A stretch of 47,287 bases of DNA from Nocardia thailandica NBRC 100428 (GCF_000308795.1 NZ_BAGK01000162.1:1-47287); one strand, 5' to 3'. Counted from the first letter of the stretch, positions 1-9,754 are shown. Notes: a model not told the origin generated them from the letters alone. A program made the numbers and translations.

Positions 1-354
1 GGGAAGTGCTGTGTCGCTGCCGATCCCGCCGCGCGCCGCGACACCCGCGGCGATCACCTCGCCGTGGACGGGCACGGTGCCGGCGGCGGGCGGCGCGGCG
101 CCGTCGGGCACGCCGTCCAGGAAGATCGCCGGATAGCCCGCGGTCTCGCGCAGGCGCCGATACCCCTCGCGCACAACCTCTTCGGCGAGCCCGCGCCGGT
201 GCAGCACGCGCAGCGCGAGCCCGAAGGCGGCGGGCGCGGTGCGCCGGTACAGCGCGCGGAAGGCCTCGTACTCGGCCGGACTCACCTCGTGGGAGCTCTC
301 GGCGCCGCAATCCGGCGGCGCCGCAGGGCCTGCGTACCCCCGTTCGTCGTTCAT
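1..354 (-). CDS. ECF sigma factor-like protein, N-terminal part (runs off the left edge)
   Basis: Reading left from an ATG at 354, the minus strand stays open for 118 codons to the window edge, so only the N-terminus is present. After about 25 linker residues it reads SPAEYEAFRALYRRTAPAAF and then GLALRVLHRRGLAEEVVREG. This spacing and helical pattern resemble region 2 of ECF sigma factors such as SigK, which bind core RNA polymerase and the -10 element. The typical aromatic/tryptophan helix of region 2.3-2.4 is not obvious, and the sequence becomes Gly/Ala/Pro-rich near the edge. It may be a degenerate sigma factor or a protein carrying only a sigma-2-like segment. It lies 58 bp downstream of the DUF5134 gene on the same strand, so co-transcription is possible. 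Family assignment is moderate; function is inference. Confidence 0.5.
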   Translation of the reverse strand, partial: MNDERGYAGPAAPPDCGAESSHEVSPAEYEAFRALYRRTAPAAFGLALRVLHRRGLAEEVVREGYRRLRETAGYPAIFLDGVPDGAAPPAAGTVPVHGEVIAAGVAARGGIGSDTALP

Positions 355-412
355 CCTCGAATTCCTCTCCGCACAACCACGATTCGCTGCCGCGGTGCAT
401 CCGGATCGGTTT

Positions 413-991
413 TCACCGCGCCGCCACCGCCAGCAACATGAACGCGGTACCCAGATCCATGACCACGTGCGGCACCGACGCCGAGGTCAGCAGGTGCGCG
501 CCGGGGGCGTGCGCGAACAGGTGGGCGCGGCGCCCGGGACGGACCGGCAGCAGGGCCAGCGCCGCGTCGGCGGCGAACAGGGCCGCCAGGGCGACGGCGA
601 TCTCGGCGGGCGGGCCGGTGTGCCCGGCGCCGCCGTGCCCGGACATGGCATACAGCATCGCCCCCGCGGCGACGGTGTGATAGCCCAGCGCCGCCGCGTC
701 CTCGCGGCGCCCGGTGCCGGTGCGCCACCGCAGGATCCGTTCGGCGGCCAGCGCGGCGAACACCACCGCGGCGGCGGTCAGGACGCCCCGCATCGCCAGG
801 GGATCGGCGCCCGCGGGGAACACCAGCATGACCACCATCACCGGGCACATCAGCAGATGCGCGGCGTCGGCGGTGGCGTCGCCGTCGCGCGCGGGCCGGG
901 CCAGCCGCGCCGTCGTGACGCCCGCGGCGAGGACGAAGGCCGCCAGCACGAACCAGCGCAGGACGTCGTGATGCTCCAGGTATCCGGCCAC
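413..991 (-). CDS. DUF5134 family integral membrane protein
   Basis: A 192-residue protein with a GTG start (cac at 989-991 on the plus strand), preceded by AAGGTGG as a plausible ribosome site. The sequence is mostly hydrophobic, with about five or six membrane segments: an N-terminal FVLAAFVLAAGVTTARLA stretch, a segment around AAHLLMCPVMVVMLVFPAGA, and further Ala/Val-rich helices to the C-terminus. Histidine and methionine residues sit within or beside helices (HLLMCPVM, SGHGGAGHTG, VPHVVMDLGTAFM), as in actinobacterial DUF5134 proteins, whose function is not established. The 157 bp upstream (992-1148) contain no gene and should hold its promoter. It is followed on the same strand by the sigma-like fragment. 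Confidence 0.72.
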   Translation of the reverse strand: MAGYLEHHDVLRWFVLAAFVLAAGVTTARLARPARDGDATADAAHLLMCPVMVVMLVFPAGADPLAMRGVLTAAAVVFAALAAERILRWRTGTGRREDAAALGYHTVAAGAMLYAMSGHGGAGHTGPPAEIAVALAALFAADAALALLPVRPGRRAHLFAHAPGAHLLTSASVPHVVMDLGTAFMLLAVAAR

Positions 992-1148
992 ACCCCACCA
1001 CCTTCGCCTCGACGCGACGGAAGAGCATCCATGGTGGCAGGCCGCGCCGGGACGCGAAGCCGTTTTGCCCGGGTACCGACCACATGGTCCACCCGGCGCC
1101 GTGCGCCCGCCCGGGCGCGGACGGGCCTTGTGGCGGTGGGGATCCGGG

Positions 1149-2372
1149 TCAGCCCAGCGCGGCCGCGAAGCCGGCGACCAGGTCGCGCACCTGGGCGTCG
1201 CTCATGACGAACGACGGCGAGACCTGCAGCGCCCCCTGGCCCGCGGCCCGGCCGGAGACCCCCGCGGCGCGCAGGGCTTTCACCATCACCGGGCCCTCGG
1301 CGGGGTCGGCGAGCTGCACCGCGGCGACCGCGCCGAGCCCGCTGCGGATCTCGGCGACCCGCGGATGCCCGGCCAGCGCGGCGAATTCCGTGTGCAGGGT
1401 GCGTTCCAGGCGCGCCGCCTCGGCCAGCAGACCCTCGCGTTCCACGATGTCCAGGTTGGCCAGCGCGGCCGCCGCCGCACCGGCGTGCCCGCCGTAGGTG
1501 TAGCCGTGCCGGAACCACACGCCGCCCGCGAAGAACGGCTCGGCCAGGTGCGGGGCGGCGAAGACGGCACCCATCGGGACGTATCCCGAGGTCAGGCCCT
1601 TGGCGGTGGTCATCAGGTCCGGCTCGAGCCCGAACCTGGTCGAGGCGAACCAGTCGCCGCCGATGCGGCCGAACCCGGTGACCACCTCGTCGGCGACGAA
1701 CAGGATGTCGTGGTCGCGGCAGATCCGGCGCACCTCGGCCAGGTAGCCCTCCGGCGGCGGGTACACCCCGCCCGCGCCGATGATCGGCTCGCAGAAGAAG
1801 GCCGCGATGCGTTCGGCGCCGATCTCCTCGATCAGGGCGAGCAGCGCCTTGGCGTCGTCCCAGGCGACGGTGCGGGTGTCGGCGACCAGCTCGCCGTAGC
1901 CCTCCCGGTTCACCGGGATCCCGGCCAGGCCGGTGCCCGCGTAGTGCATGCCGTGGTAGGCCTTGGACCGGCCGACGAGGATCTTCTTGTCCGGGCGGCC
2001 GAGTTCGTGCCAGTACCGGCGGGCCAGCTTGGCGGCGGTGTCGATCGAGTCCGAGCCGCCGGAGGTGAAGAAGATCTTCGAGCCGGGCACCGGCGCGATG
2101 GCCGAGAGCCGCTCCGCGAGTTCGACGGTCGCCGGTTCGGCCAGGTCGCCGAAATTGGAGTAGTGCGCGATGCGGCGCAACTGCGCGGCGACCGCGTCGG
2201 CGATCTCGGCGCGGCCGTGGCCGACGTTGGTGAACCACAGGCCCGCGGTGGCGTCGAGATAGCGCCTGCCCTCGGCGTCGAAGACGTAGGCGCCCTCGCC
2301 GCGGTCGATCACGAACGCGCCGTCACGCTGGACGGCACCCATGTCGGCGAATCCATGCCACAGAGCACTCAT
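1149..2372 (-). CDS. class III (omega-type) PLP-dependent aminotransferase
   Basis: A 407-residue protein, the normal length for class III aminotransferases such as omega-amino-acid:pyruvate transaminases. In order it shows the substrate-side motif AGLWFTNVGHG near residue 43, the cofactor phosphate motif FFTSGGSDSIDTA near residue 100, the KAYHGMHY segment, the PLP-ring Asp in ILFVADEVVTGFGR (about residues 224-237), and the Schiff-base Lys in TTAKGLTSGYVPMG (about 265-278). All catalytic residues appear present. It would move an amino group from an amine or omega-amino acid to an alpha-keto acid in the cytosol; the donor cannot be read from the sequence. It stands alone on the minus strand, 54 bp from the Pr6Pr gene. 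A short GC hairpin at 1103-1118 lies just beyond its stop. Confidence 0.9.
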   Translation of the reverse strand: MSALWHGFADMGAVQRDGAFVIDRGEGAYVFDAEGRRYLDATAGLWFTNVGHGRAEIADAVAAQLRRIAHYSNFGDLAEPATVELAERLSAIAPVPGSKIFFTSGGSDSIDTAAKLARRYWHELGRPDKKILVGRSKAYHGMHYAGTGLAGIPVNREGYGELVADTRTVAWDDAKALLALIEEIGAERIAAFFCEPIIGAGGVYPPPEGYLAEVRRICRDHDILFVADEVVTGFGRIGGDWFASTRFGLEPDLMTTAKGLTSGYVPMGAVFAAPHLAEPFFAGGVWFRHGYTYGGHAGAAAAALANLDIVEREGLLAEAARLERTLHTEFAALAGHPRVAEIRSGLGAVAAVQLADPAEGPVMVKALRAAGVSGRAAGQGALQVSPSFVMSDAQVRDLVAGFAAALG

Positions 2373-2426
2373 GAGTCCACATCTACCCCAATTCGCGCCC
2401 GCCCGCCGCGCGACCGCGCCGAGGTC

Positions 2427-3068
2427 TCAGCGAGCGGACCCACGCTCGCGCCACCGGCCGGGCAGGTCCCCCAGCGACGCCACCGCTACCGCCAGCACCG
2501 CGAACACGCCCGTGAGCACGACCAGCCCGATCGTCATCGACGGATAGCCCTGCTCGCGGGGATCGATGAAGGGGTAGGGATACCAGTCGGCGACGGGACC
2601 GCGGATCAGCGTGTAGGCGCCGTAGAGCGCCGGATAGGCCAGCCACTGCCCCACCAGCGCCGCCGAGGGGCGCAGCCGACGCGCGCCCGCGATCAGCAGC
2701 CAGTCCGCGACCAGCACCAGGGGCAGCCAGCGGTGCAGCACGTCGTTGATCCACCTGTCGGTGAGCATGACGTCGATGTCGGCCAGCAGGACCGCGTAGA
2801 CGACCATGGTGATGAGCAGGTACAGCGCCGCCGCGCCGCGCACCACCTGCCAGCGCGGCGAGCGCGGATCGGCCAGGCCGCCGACCAGCAGCACCGCCAC
2901 GCCGATCACGTTGGACTGGATGGTGAAGTAGCTGAAGTAGTTCACCACCGAGAACGCGGCCGCGTCGTGGCTGCGCAGCGGGATCCACAGCAGCGTCACC
3001 ACCCCGAGCACGCCGAACGCGATCCGCAGGCCCCGCACCACCCAGGGTGTCGCCGATACCGCCGTCAT
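2427..3068 (-). CDS. Pr6Pr family membrane protein
   Basis: A 213-residue polytopic membrane protein with about six transmembrane helices. It has the features I associate with the bacterial Pr6Pr family (related to FAR-17a/AIG1): YFSYFTIQSNVIGV in the second helix, an Asn-Asp-His patch in WINDVLHRWLPL, and the loop motif WYPYPFIDPREQGYP before the last helix. Length is typical. In eukaryotic relatives (AIG1/ADTRP) a conserved Thr and His form a hydrolase site for fatty acid esters of hydroxy fatty acids; the Thr in FTIQSN and the His in VLHRW are candidates here, but that is inference. It diverges from hrpA with 106 bp between the starts, so the two promoters share that region. Confidence 0.75.
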   Translation of the reverse strand: MTAVSATPWVVRGLRIAFGVLGVVTLLWIPLRSHDAAAFSVVNYFSYFTIQSNVIGVAVLLVGGLADPRSPRWQVVRGAAALYLLITMVVYAVLLADIDVMLTDRWINDVLHRWLPLVLVADWLLIAGARRLRPSAALVGQWLAYPALYGAYTLIRGPVADWYPYPFIDPREQGYPSMTIGLVVLTGVFAVLAVAVASLGDLPGRWRERGSAR

Positions 3069-3174
3069 CGGCGGATCATCGCACGCGCGACCGGCGTGAC
3101 GGTGGCAACAGGCCGCACCGCGACCGGGCGCGCGCGGAAAAACCGCTGGCGGCCTCCACTACGCTGGACGGGCG

Positions 3175-6100
3175 ATGACCAGCACTGTAAGCACCGGTAT
3201 CCGCGCGCTGCGCGCCCGCCTCGGCGAGGTGTCCCTCCGCGACGAGCACCGGCTCCGCCGTACCCTCGACCGCGCCCGCACCCCGGAGGACCTCGCCGCC
3301 GCCGAAACCGAGATCGCCGGCGCGGAGGCCAGGACGGCCGCCCGGCGCGCCGCGGTGCCCGCGATCACCTATCCCGAGCAGCTGCCGGTCACCGCCCGCC
3401 GCGAGGACATCGCCGCGGCCATCGCCGCCAACCAGGTGGTCATCGTGGCCGGTGAGACCGGTTCGGGCAAGACGACCCAGATCCCGAAGATCTGCCTGGA
3501 GATGGGGCGCGGCATCCGCGGCACGATCGGGCACACCCAGCCCCGACGGCTGGCGGCGCGCACGGTCGCCGAGCGCATCGCCGAGGAACTGGGTACCGAA
3601 CTCGGCGACGCGGTGGGCTACACGGTCCGCTTCACCGACCACGCCTCGGACGCGACGCTGGTCAAACTCATGACCGACGGCATCCTGCTGGCCGAGATCC
3701 AGCGCGACCGCCTGCTGCGCCGCTACGACACGATCATCATCGACGAGGCGCACGAGCGCAGCCTCAACATCGACTTCCTGCTGGGCTACCTCAAGCAGCT
3801 GCTGCCCCAGCGCCCTGACCTGAAGGTCGTCATCACCTCGGCCACCATCGACCCGGAGCTGTTCGCCCGGCACTTCGCCGACGCCGCGGGCGAACCCGCC
3901 CCCATCGTCGAGGTGTCGGGTCGCTCGTATCCGGTGGAGCTGCGCTACCGGCCGCTGGCCCTCGAGATCGACGACGACGAGGACGAGGGCGAGACCCGGG
4001 TCCTCGACCGCGATCCCACCGACGCCATCGCCGACGCGGTCACCGAGCTGTTCACCGAGGGCGACGGCGACGTGCTGGTGTTCCTGTCCGGCGAACGCGA
4101 GATCCGCGACACCGCCGACACCCTGCGCGAGCTGAAACTGCCCCGCACCGAGATCGTCCCGCTCTACGCGCGGCTCTCGGCGGCCGAACAGCACAAGGTG
4201 TTCGCGCCGCACACCGGGCGCCGGGTGGTGCTGGCCACCAACGTCGCCGAGACCTCGCTGACCGTGCCGGGCATCCGCTACGTCGTCGACCCCGGCACCG
4301 CGCGCATCTCCCGGTACTCGATGCGGACCAAGGTGCAGCGCCTGCCGATCGAGCCGGTGTCGCAGGCCTCGGCGCGCCAGCGCGCGGGCCGGTGCGGCCG
4401 CGTCGCCGACGGCATCTGCATCCGCCTGTACTCCGAGGACGACTTCGAGGCGCGGCCCGCCTTCACCGAACCGGAGATCCTGCGCACCAACCTGGCCGCG
4501 GTCATCCTGCAGATGACCGCGCTCGGCCTCGGCGACATCGAGAGCTTCCCGTTCGTGGAGGCCCCCGACGCGCGGGCCATCCGCGACGGCATCGCGCTGC
4601 TCGAGGAACTGGGCGCGCTGGCGCGGGCGTCCGCGAGGACCGCCGCGCCCGAGGCGGACCGGCCGCGCCAGAAGCTGTCGCTGACGCCGGTCGGCCGGGA
4701 GATGGCCCAGCTGCCGGTCGACCCGCGGATGGCGCGCATGCTGGTCGAGGCCCACCGCAACGGGTGCCTGGCCGAGGTGCTGATCATCGTGGCGGCGCTG
4801 TCCATCCAGGACGTGCGCGAGCGCCCGGTGGAGCATCAGCAGGCCGCCGACACCGCGCACGCCCGCTTCACCGTCGACGGCTCGGACTTCCTGGCCTTCC
4901 TGAAGCTCTGGGACTACCTGACCGAGCAGCGCAAGTCCCTGTCCTCCAACCAGTTCCGGCGGCTGTGCCGCGAGGAGTTCCTGCACTACCTGCGGATCCG
5001 CGAATGGCAGGACCTGCACGGCCAGCTGCGCACCATCACCCGCGGGCTCGGCTGGTCCACCGACACGAGCGGGCGACGCGCAGAAGGACCGCGCGAGGCC
5101 GACGACCGCCGGGCGGCCGGGACACCGCAGCGGGCGCAGGCACCCGGCGGCGGCCGTGGCAGGCGCGGGCGCGGCAGGACTCCCGACGCCGCCGCGGCCG
5201 CCACCCGATCCGATCGGCGCGCCGCCTCGACGACCCCCGACGACACCGCGATGCCGTGGCCCGTGACCTCGATCCACCAGTCCCTGCTGGCGGGCATGCT
5301 GTCCCACATCGGCGTCCGTGAGGCGGAATCGCGCGAGTTCCTCGGGGCGCGCAACGCGAAGTTCATGATCTTCCCCGGCTCGTCGCTGGCCAAGAAGCCG
5401 CCGCGCTGGGTGATGGCCGCCGAACTGGTGGAGACCTCGCGGCTGTGGGGCCGGATGGCGGCCAGGGTCGAGCCGGAATGGGCCGAGCGGCTCGCCGGCG
5501 ATCTGGTCAAACGCACCTACTCCGAACCGCACTGGTCGGCGCGGCGCGGCGCCGCGCGGGCCTACGAGCGGGTCACGCTCTACGGTGTGCCGCTGGTGAC
5601 CGGGCGGCCCGTCGACTTCGGGCGCATCGATCCCGAGCTGTCCCGCGAGCTGTTCCTGCGGCACGCGCTGGTCGGGGGCGAATGGCAGACCCGGCACGGC
5701 TTCTTCGCCCGCAACCGGGCCCTGCTCGAGGACGTCGCCGATCTCGAGCACCGGGCGCGCCGCCGCGACATCCTCGTCGACGACGAGGTCCTCTTCGACT
5801 TCTACGACCGCCGGATCCCGGCCGACATCGTCTCGGTCCGCCACTTCGACACCTGGTGGCGCAAGGCCGAGCGCGACGACCCGCACCTGCTCGACTTCAC
5901 CACCGACACCGTGGTCAACACCGGCGCGACCGGCCTCGACCCGACCGACTTCCCCGACGCGTGGCGCCAGGGCGAGCTGTCGATCCCGCTGACCTACCAG
6001 TTCGAGCCCGGACAGGACGACGACGGCGTCACCGCCCGCATCCCGGTCGAACAGCTCGCCCACGTGCGCCCGGTCGGGTTCGACTGGCTGGTGCCCGGCA

Positions 6101-7309
6101 TGCGCGAGGAACTGGCCGCCGCCTACATCAAGACGCTGCCCAAGACCCAGCGCCGGGCGGTCGTGCCCGCCCCCGATTTCGCGGCGGCCGCCCTGGCCGC
6201 GCTCACCCCGCGCGCCGAGCCGTTGCGCCTCGGGCTGGCGCGGGAGCTGTCGCGGCTGGGCCGGGTCACCGTGACCGCCGAGGATCTGCGGACCGCCGCC
6301 CTGCCGCCGCACCTGCGCATGACCTTCGCGGCCGTGGACCGCGACGGCGCGGTGCTGGCCCGCTCCAAGTCGCTCGCCGAGCTGAAAACCCTACTGGCCG
6401 AGGAGGTCTCGGCCTCGGTGCAGCGCGTCACCGCGGGCGCCGAGCGCGCGCCCGCCACGGTGTGGACCTCCGAGTCGCTGGGCACGCTCGCCCCGACCGT
6501 GCGCCGGGAGGTCGCCGGGCAGACCGTCACCGGGTACCCCGCGCTGGTCCCCGAGCGCGAGGGGGTCGCGGTGCGGGTGCTGGCCACCCCCGCCGAGCAG
6601 GCCGCCGCCATGCGCGCCGGCGTGCGGGCGCTGGTGCTCGCCGCCGTGCCGGGCAACGTCCGGACCGCCACGGCGGGACTGTCCGCGGGCGACCGGCTCG
6701 CCCTGAGCCGAGAACCCGGACGGCTCGCTGGAGGCGCTGATCGAGGACTGCCGGGTCGCGGCCGCCGACGCGCTCATCGCCGAGGCGGGCGGCCCGGTCC
6801 GCAGCCCCGAGGAGTTCGACGCGCTCGTCGCGCGGGTCCGGCCACGGCTGGCGGGCGCGGTCGCCGATCTCGTGCGGCTGACCGTCCCGGTGCTGCACGC
6901 CGCGCGCGGCGCCCGCGCCGCCCTGGCCGAGACCCGCGAGCGCGACATCGCCGAAGACGCGGGCGCCCAGCTCGACGAGCTGCTGTTCCCCGGCTTCGTC
7001 GCCGAATGGGGCGGACGGCGGCTGCGCGAACTACCCCGCTACCTCGACGCGGTCACCCAGCGCCTGTCCGCGCTGCCGGGCTCGGCGGTCCGCGACCGGC
7101 AGGGCATGGCCGAGATCGACGCGGCGCTGGCCGCCTACGACCGGCTGCTGAAGTCGCTGCCCGAGGGGCGCCGCACGGCCCCCGACGTCACCGAGATCTG
7201 GTGGATGATCGAGGAACTGCGGGTGAGCCTGTTCGCCCAGAAGCTCGGCACGCCGTACCCGGTCTCGCGCAAGCGGATCGAGAAGGCCATCGCCGCGATC
7301 CGGCGCTGA
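3175..7309 (+). CDS. hrpA: ATP-dependent RNA helicase HrpA, DEAH family; frame broken near 6708
   Basis: A DEAH-box helicase of about 1377 residues if the frame is repaired. The first 1178 codons hold Walker A GETGSGKTTQ (residue 93), DEAH (190-193), SAT (motif III), the second RecA lobe with TNVAETSLTVPG and QRAGRCGR, then the HrpA-specific C-terminal region. A basic, low-complexity insert lies at 5041-5270. At 6708-6709 the reading frame is lost. Deleting one C there restores ENPDGSLEALIEDC and continues without interruption to the TGA at 7307-7309, ending in the expected HrpA tail. Left unrepaired, the ORF runs Arg-rich to 7392, over nrdR. A -10-like TACGCT at 3160-3165, 9 bases before the ATG, suggests a very short leader or none. 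It is convergent with nrdR, with 6 bp between stops. Family HrpA proteins are implicated in mRNA and ribosome processing. Confidence 0.88.
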
Positions 7310-7315
7310 CCGGGC

Positions 7316-7783
7316 TCAGCTCGGGCGGGCCGCGGCCGCGCGGGCGGCGCGCATCTGCCCGATCTCGCGCTCGAAATCGTCGGCGCTGGTGAAGGACCGG
7401 TACACCGAGGCGAAGCGCAGATAGGCCACCTCGTCGAGATCGCGCAGTGGCCCCAGGATGGCCAGGCCGACCTCGTGGCTCGGCACCTCGGGGGAACCCT
7501 TGGCGCGCACCGCGTCCTCGACCTGCTGGGCGAGCAGGTTCAGCGCGTCGTCGTCGACCTCGCGGCCCTGGCACGCGCGGCGCACCCCGCGGATGACCTT
7601 CTCGCGGCTGAACGGTTCGGTGACCCCGCTGCGCTTGACCACCGACAGGATGGCGGTCTCCACCGTGGTGAACCGGCGGCCGCACGACGGGCAGGAGCGC
7701 CGTCGGCGGATCGCCGTCCCCTCCTCGACCTCACGCGAGTCGACCACTCGGGAGTCGGGGTGTCGGCAGTACGGGCAGTGCAT
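7316..7783 (-). CDS. nrdR: transcriptional repressor NrdR
   Basis: A 155-residue protein of normal NrdR length. The N-terminal zinc ribbon is complete (MHCPYC at 1-6 and CPSC at about residues 31-34), followed by the RRFTTVE signature and an ATP-cone domain with [20 protein letters not shown]. NrdR binds ATP/dATP and represses ribonucleotide reductase operons through NrdR boxes. A -10-like TATCCT occupies 7795-7790 on the minus strand, 6 bases before the ATG, so the transcript could be leaderless. It could also be read from the secreted-protein gene 16 bp upstream. The arrangement nrdR / SOS gene / lexA matches mycobacteria (Rv2718c-Rv2719c-Rv2720), except that a secreted-protein gene is inserted here. 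Confidence 0.95.
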   Translation of the reverse strand: MHCPYCRHPDSRVVDSREVEEGTAIRRRRSCPSCGRRFTTVETAILSVVKRSGVTEPFSREKVIRGVRRACQGREVDDDALNLLAQQVEDAVRAKGSPEVPSHEVGLAILGPLRDLDEVAYLRFASVYRSFTSADDFEREIGQMRAARAAAARPS

Positions 7784-7789
7784 CGTCCA

Positions 7790-7795
7790 AGGATA
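7790..7795 (-). promoter_or_regulatory. -10 element for a leaderless nrdR transcript
   Basis: On the minus strand the hexamer TATCCT fits the actinobacterial TANNNT -10 pattern. Its distance to the nrdR ATG places the expected start of transcription at or next to the A of the ATG. No convincing -35 is seen 17 bp upstream. It sits in the 16-bp gap after the stop of the secreted-protein gene. Confidence 0.4.
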
Positions 7796-7799
7796 CCGG

Positions 7800-9029
7800 T
7801 CAGGACCGGTCCAGCCGCCACTGCGTGGTCAGGTCGGCCAGCAGTTCGGGCAGGCGCACCAGGATCCGGCCACGGGCGAGCTTGTCGGCGAACGGCTCGG
7901 CATAGCTCGCGGCCGCCGCGGCCGGGTCGGCCACGAACGCCAGGTGACTCGGCACCAGGTCGCCGGTGATGTAGTCCCAGCGGCTGTCGCGATCGGCCCA
8001 GTTGAACGCGGGCAGCGGCACGGTCAGCGTGGTCGGCACGCCGTCGACATCGGCGGTGACCGTCGCGGGCGCGTAGACCCCCGGCGCGCGGACCCCGGGG
8101 ACCGCGGGTTTGCCCGCCACCGTGCTGACGTAGCTCAGGACGCGGCCCATGCGGCCCCGGCCCGCGGCGGTGGCGTCCCACTGGTCGGCGACGATGCGGT
8201 TCTGCTCGCGGTCGGTCATCCGGATCAGCGCGTCGGTGCGCCCGGCCACGGTGCCGCTGTCGATGCCCGCCCAGGCGGCGCGGGCGTTCGCGTCGATCAC
8301 CCCGGCCTCGGCCAGCTCCGCGATCGCGCCGAGTCCCCCTGCCAGATAGGCCTCGTGCTGGGGCACCAGGTCGAGGAAGATGTGCTTCTGCATGATCATC
8401 AGGCGGGTCTGGTACCAGGCCAGGTCCTCCGGTGTGAGCCGCGGCCCCTCGGCGGCCAGGGTGGCGATGTCCTCCGGCAGCGCGGCCACCAGTTCCGGCG
8501 GGGTGGACCGCAGCAGGTCGGCCACCGCCGTCCCGAGCTGGTGGATGCCGGGCACCCCGACGACGCCGGAGACGTCGCCGATGTCGAAGAAGCCGGAGGC
8601 GAAGGACCCGCCGGCCACGCCGGCCAGGCCCGCCCAGTACAGGTCGGGCCTACTGTGGGCGATCCGGAAGTAGTTGACGTAGACCTGGGAGAAGGTCGCG
8701 GAGTTGGCGGCCACGCCCCGCTCGGGCGCCCAGCCCGCCAGGTCGATGCCCGCGGCCTCGGTCGCGGTCACCAGCCAGAACTGGTGCAGGAGGGTGGCGT
8801 AGCGGCGCGGGGCGATGCCGTCGGCGCGGGCCTCGTCGAGCGCGTCGCGCAGCCGCGGGACGTCCAGCGGCAGGGCGGGATTCAGGCCGCCGCCCCGTTC
8901 ACCCTCGGCGTTGACCGCGGGCAGGTCCAGATAGGGCGCGTAGCCCGGTTCGGCGTGCGCCGCGGGTGCGGACAGCACCGTCAGCAGCAGTACCGACAGC
9001 ACGCCCATCGCGCCACGTCGCATCGTCAC
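7800..9029 (-). CDS. secreted protein of unknown function
   Basis: A 409-residue protein with a clear Sec signal peptide: basic start MTMRRGAMG, hydrophobic core [13 protein letters not shown], and a likely cleavage site AAHA-EP near residues 26-28. There is no lipobox Cys. The mature part has no repeats or membrane segments and few cysteines. It is rich in Ala, Asp and aromatic residues, with stretches such as [21 protein letters not shown] and [20 protein letters not shown], suggesting a mostly helical globular exoprotein. I do not recognise the family; it has the look of actinobacteria-restricted exported proteins. A second in-frame ATG at 9023 is an alternative start. TATTCT at 9085-9080 could serve as its -10. 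It lies between the SOS gene and nrdR, 16 bp from the latter. Confidence 0.72.
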   Translation of the reverse strand: MTMRRGAMGVLSVLLLTVLSAPAAHAEPGYAPYLDLPAVNAEGERGGGLNPALPLDVPRLRDALDEARADGIAPRRYATLLHQFWLVTATEAAGIDLAGWAPERGVAANSATFSQVYVNYFRIAHSRPDLYWAGLAGVAGGSFASGFFDIGDVSGVVGVPGIHQLGTAVADLLRSTPPELVAALPEDIATLAAEGPRLTPEDLAWYQTRLMIMQKHIFLDLVPQHEAYLAGGLGAIAELAEAGVIDANARAAWAGIDSGTVAGRTDALIRMTDREQNRIVADQWDATAAGRGRMGRVLSYVSTVAGKPAVPGVRAPGVYAPATVTADVDGVPTTLTVPLPAFNWADRDSRWDYITGDLVPSHLAFVADPAAAAASYAEPFADKLARGRILVRLPELLADLTTQWRLDRS

Positions 9030-9122
9030 CCCGTCCCGGCGGGCGCCGGAGCCCCCTTGCCCCGGCGCGGATGGCGGTCAGAATAGCAACGTGTTCCAGT
9101 TTCGCGGGCGGATTCGCGGCGA

Positions 9123-9602
9123 TCAGCGCGCGGGGCCCGCGGGCGAAAAGCCCGGCACGGCAGGCGCGTAACCCGCCGAGTCGGTGACGGCGACCCCGGG
9201 GTCGTCGGCGATGCCGCCGCCGCGCGCCAGCGCGAGCGACCCGAGTAAGACCACCGCCAGCGCGGTGAGCAGGGCGGCGAGCGCCAGTCCGGCCAGGCCG
9301 ATCTTCGCCCGCTCGACCCGACGCGCCGGATGCGCGCCGCGTACCGGCCCCGCGGGCGCCGGGCCGCGCCGGTACAGCGCCAGCGCGTCCTCGCGGCGGG
9401 CGGAGCGCACGCCGGGCAGGTGCCCGGCCTCCACCCGCTCGGGCTCCCGGTGCCGCGGCACCGTGGCGAAGGCGAGTTCGAGCTCGGCGTCCTCGCGGCG
9501 CACGGGCGGGCCGGGCACCAGCACGAGCCGGCGCACCGGCAGGGGCGCGGGCGTGCGGGCGATGTCGGAATCGAAGGCGAGGGCGCGGATCGCTGTGCTC
9601 AT
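9123..9602 (-). CDS. small single-pass membrane protein divergent from lexA, probable SOS gene (ChiZ/Rv2719c position)
   Basis: Start ATG at 9602 is chosen because GGAGG lies 7 bases upstream; the longer in-frame ATG at 9641 would begin inside the LexA box region. The product is 159 residues: a charged Arg/Pro/Ala-rich cytoplasmic part, one transmembrane helix ([20 protein letters not shown], about residues 100-120) and a short external tail of about 33 residues. In Mycobacterium the gene in this place, Rv2719c (ChiZ), is SOS-induced, inhibits division and ends in a LysM peptidoglycan-binding domain. Here topology, position and LexA control are kept, but there is no room for LysM after the helix. 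Homology to ChiZ is therefore inferred from context. A role as a damage-induced division inhibitor is plausible but unproven. Confidence 0.7.
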   Translation of the reverse strand: MSTAIRALAFDSDIARTPAPLPVRRLVLVPGPPVRREDAELELAFATVPRHREPERVEAGHLPGVRSARREDALALYRRGPAPAGPVRGAHPARRVERAKIGLAGLALAALLTALAVVLLGSLALARGGGIADDPGVAVTDSAGYAPAVPGFSPAGPAR

Positions 9603-9633
9603 CGAACAACCTCCGGGAGGATGGGCGCGGTAT

Positions 9634-9664
9634 TCGAACATCTGTGCGACGAACTGATGTTCGA
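9634..9664. promoter_or_regulatory. two overlapping LexA (SOS) boxes before the ChiZ-position gene
   Basis: The actinobacterial LexA consensus is TCGAAC-N4-GTTCGA. At 9634-9649 the sequence is TCGAAC ATCT GTGCGA and at 9649-9664 it is ACGAAC TGAT GTTCGA, each 11 of 12 consensus bases. They share base 9649. The mismatches are in the two inner half-sites, while the outer half-sites are perfect and form a longer inverted repeat (TTCGAACATC at 9633-9642, GATGTTCGAA at 9656-9665). The pair lies 32-62 bp upstream of the ATG at 9602, so LexA here should control the divergent membrane-protein gene. Confidence 0.8.
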
Positions 9665-9713
9665 ATTTCTACCACGCGGCCGGGGCCGTGTCACCACGAA
9701 ACGCCCGACATGC

Positions 9714-9729
9714 TCGAACAAATGTTTGA
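9714..9729 (+). promoter_or_regulatory. LexA (SOS) box of the lexA promoter
   Basis: TCGAAC AAAT GTTTGA matches 11 of 12 consensus positions and overlaps the -35 hexamer TTGATA at 9726-9731. Binding would block RNA polymerase, giving classical LexA autorepression. Confidence 0.85.
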
Positions 9730-9754
9730 TACTTGGGTGTGGCGCGACTAGATT
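9726..9754 (+). promoter_or_regulatory. lexA promoter
   Basis: TTGATA at 9726-9731 and TAGATT at 9749-9754 are separated by exactly 17 bp, a good housekeeping-sigma promoter. Transcription should start near 9760, giving a leader of about 65 nt before the GTG at 9825. Confidence 0.75.

Noticed and set aside
1103..1118. Hairpin after the aminotransferase as a terminator
   Set aside because: Only a 6-bp stem with a 4-base loop; too weak to call separately.
3076..6312. A 1078-codon minus-strand open frame opposite hrpA
   Set aside because: Composition (Gly, Arg, Gln, Val, Asp) is that of an antisense shadow, and the plus strand has clear helicase motifs.
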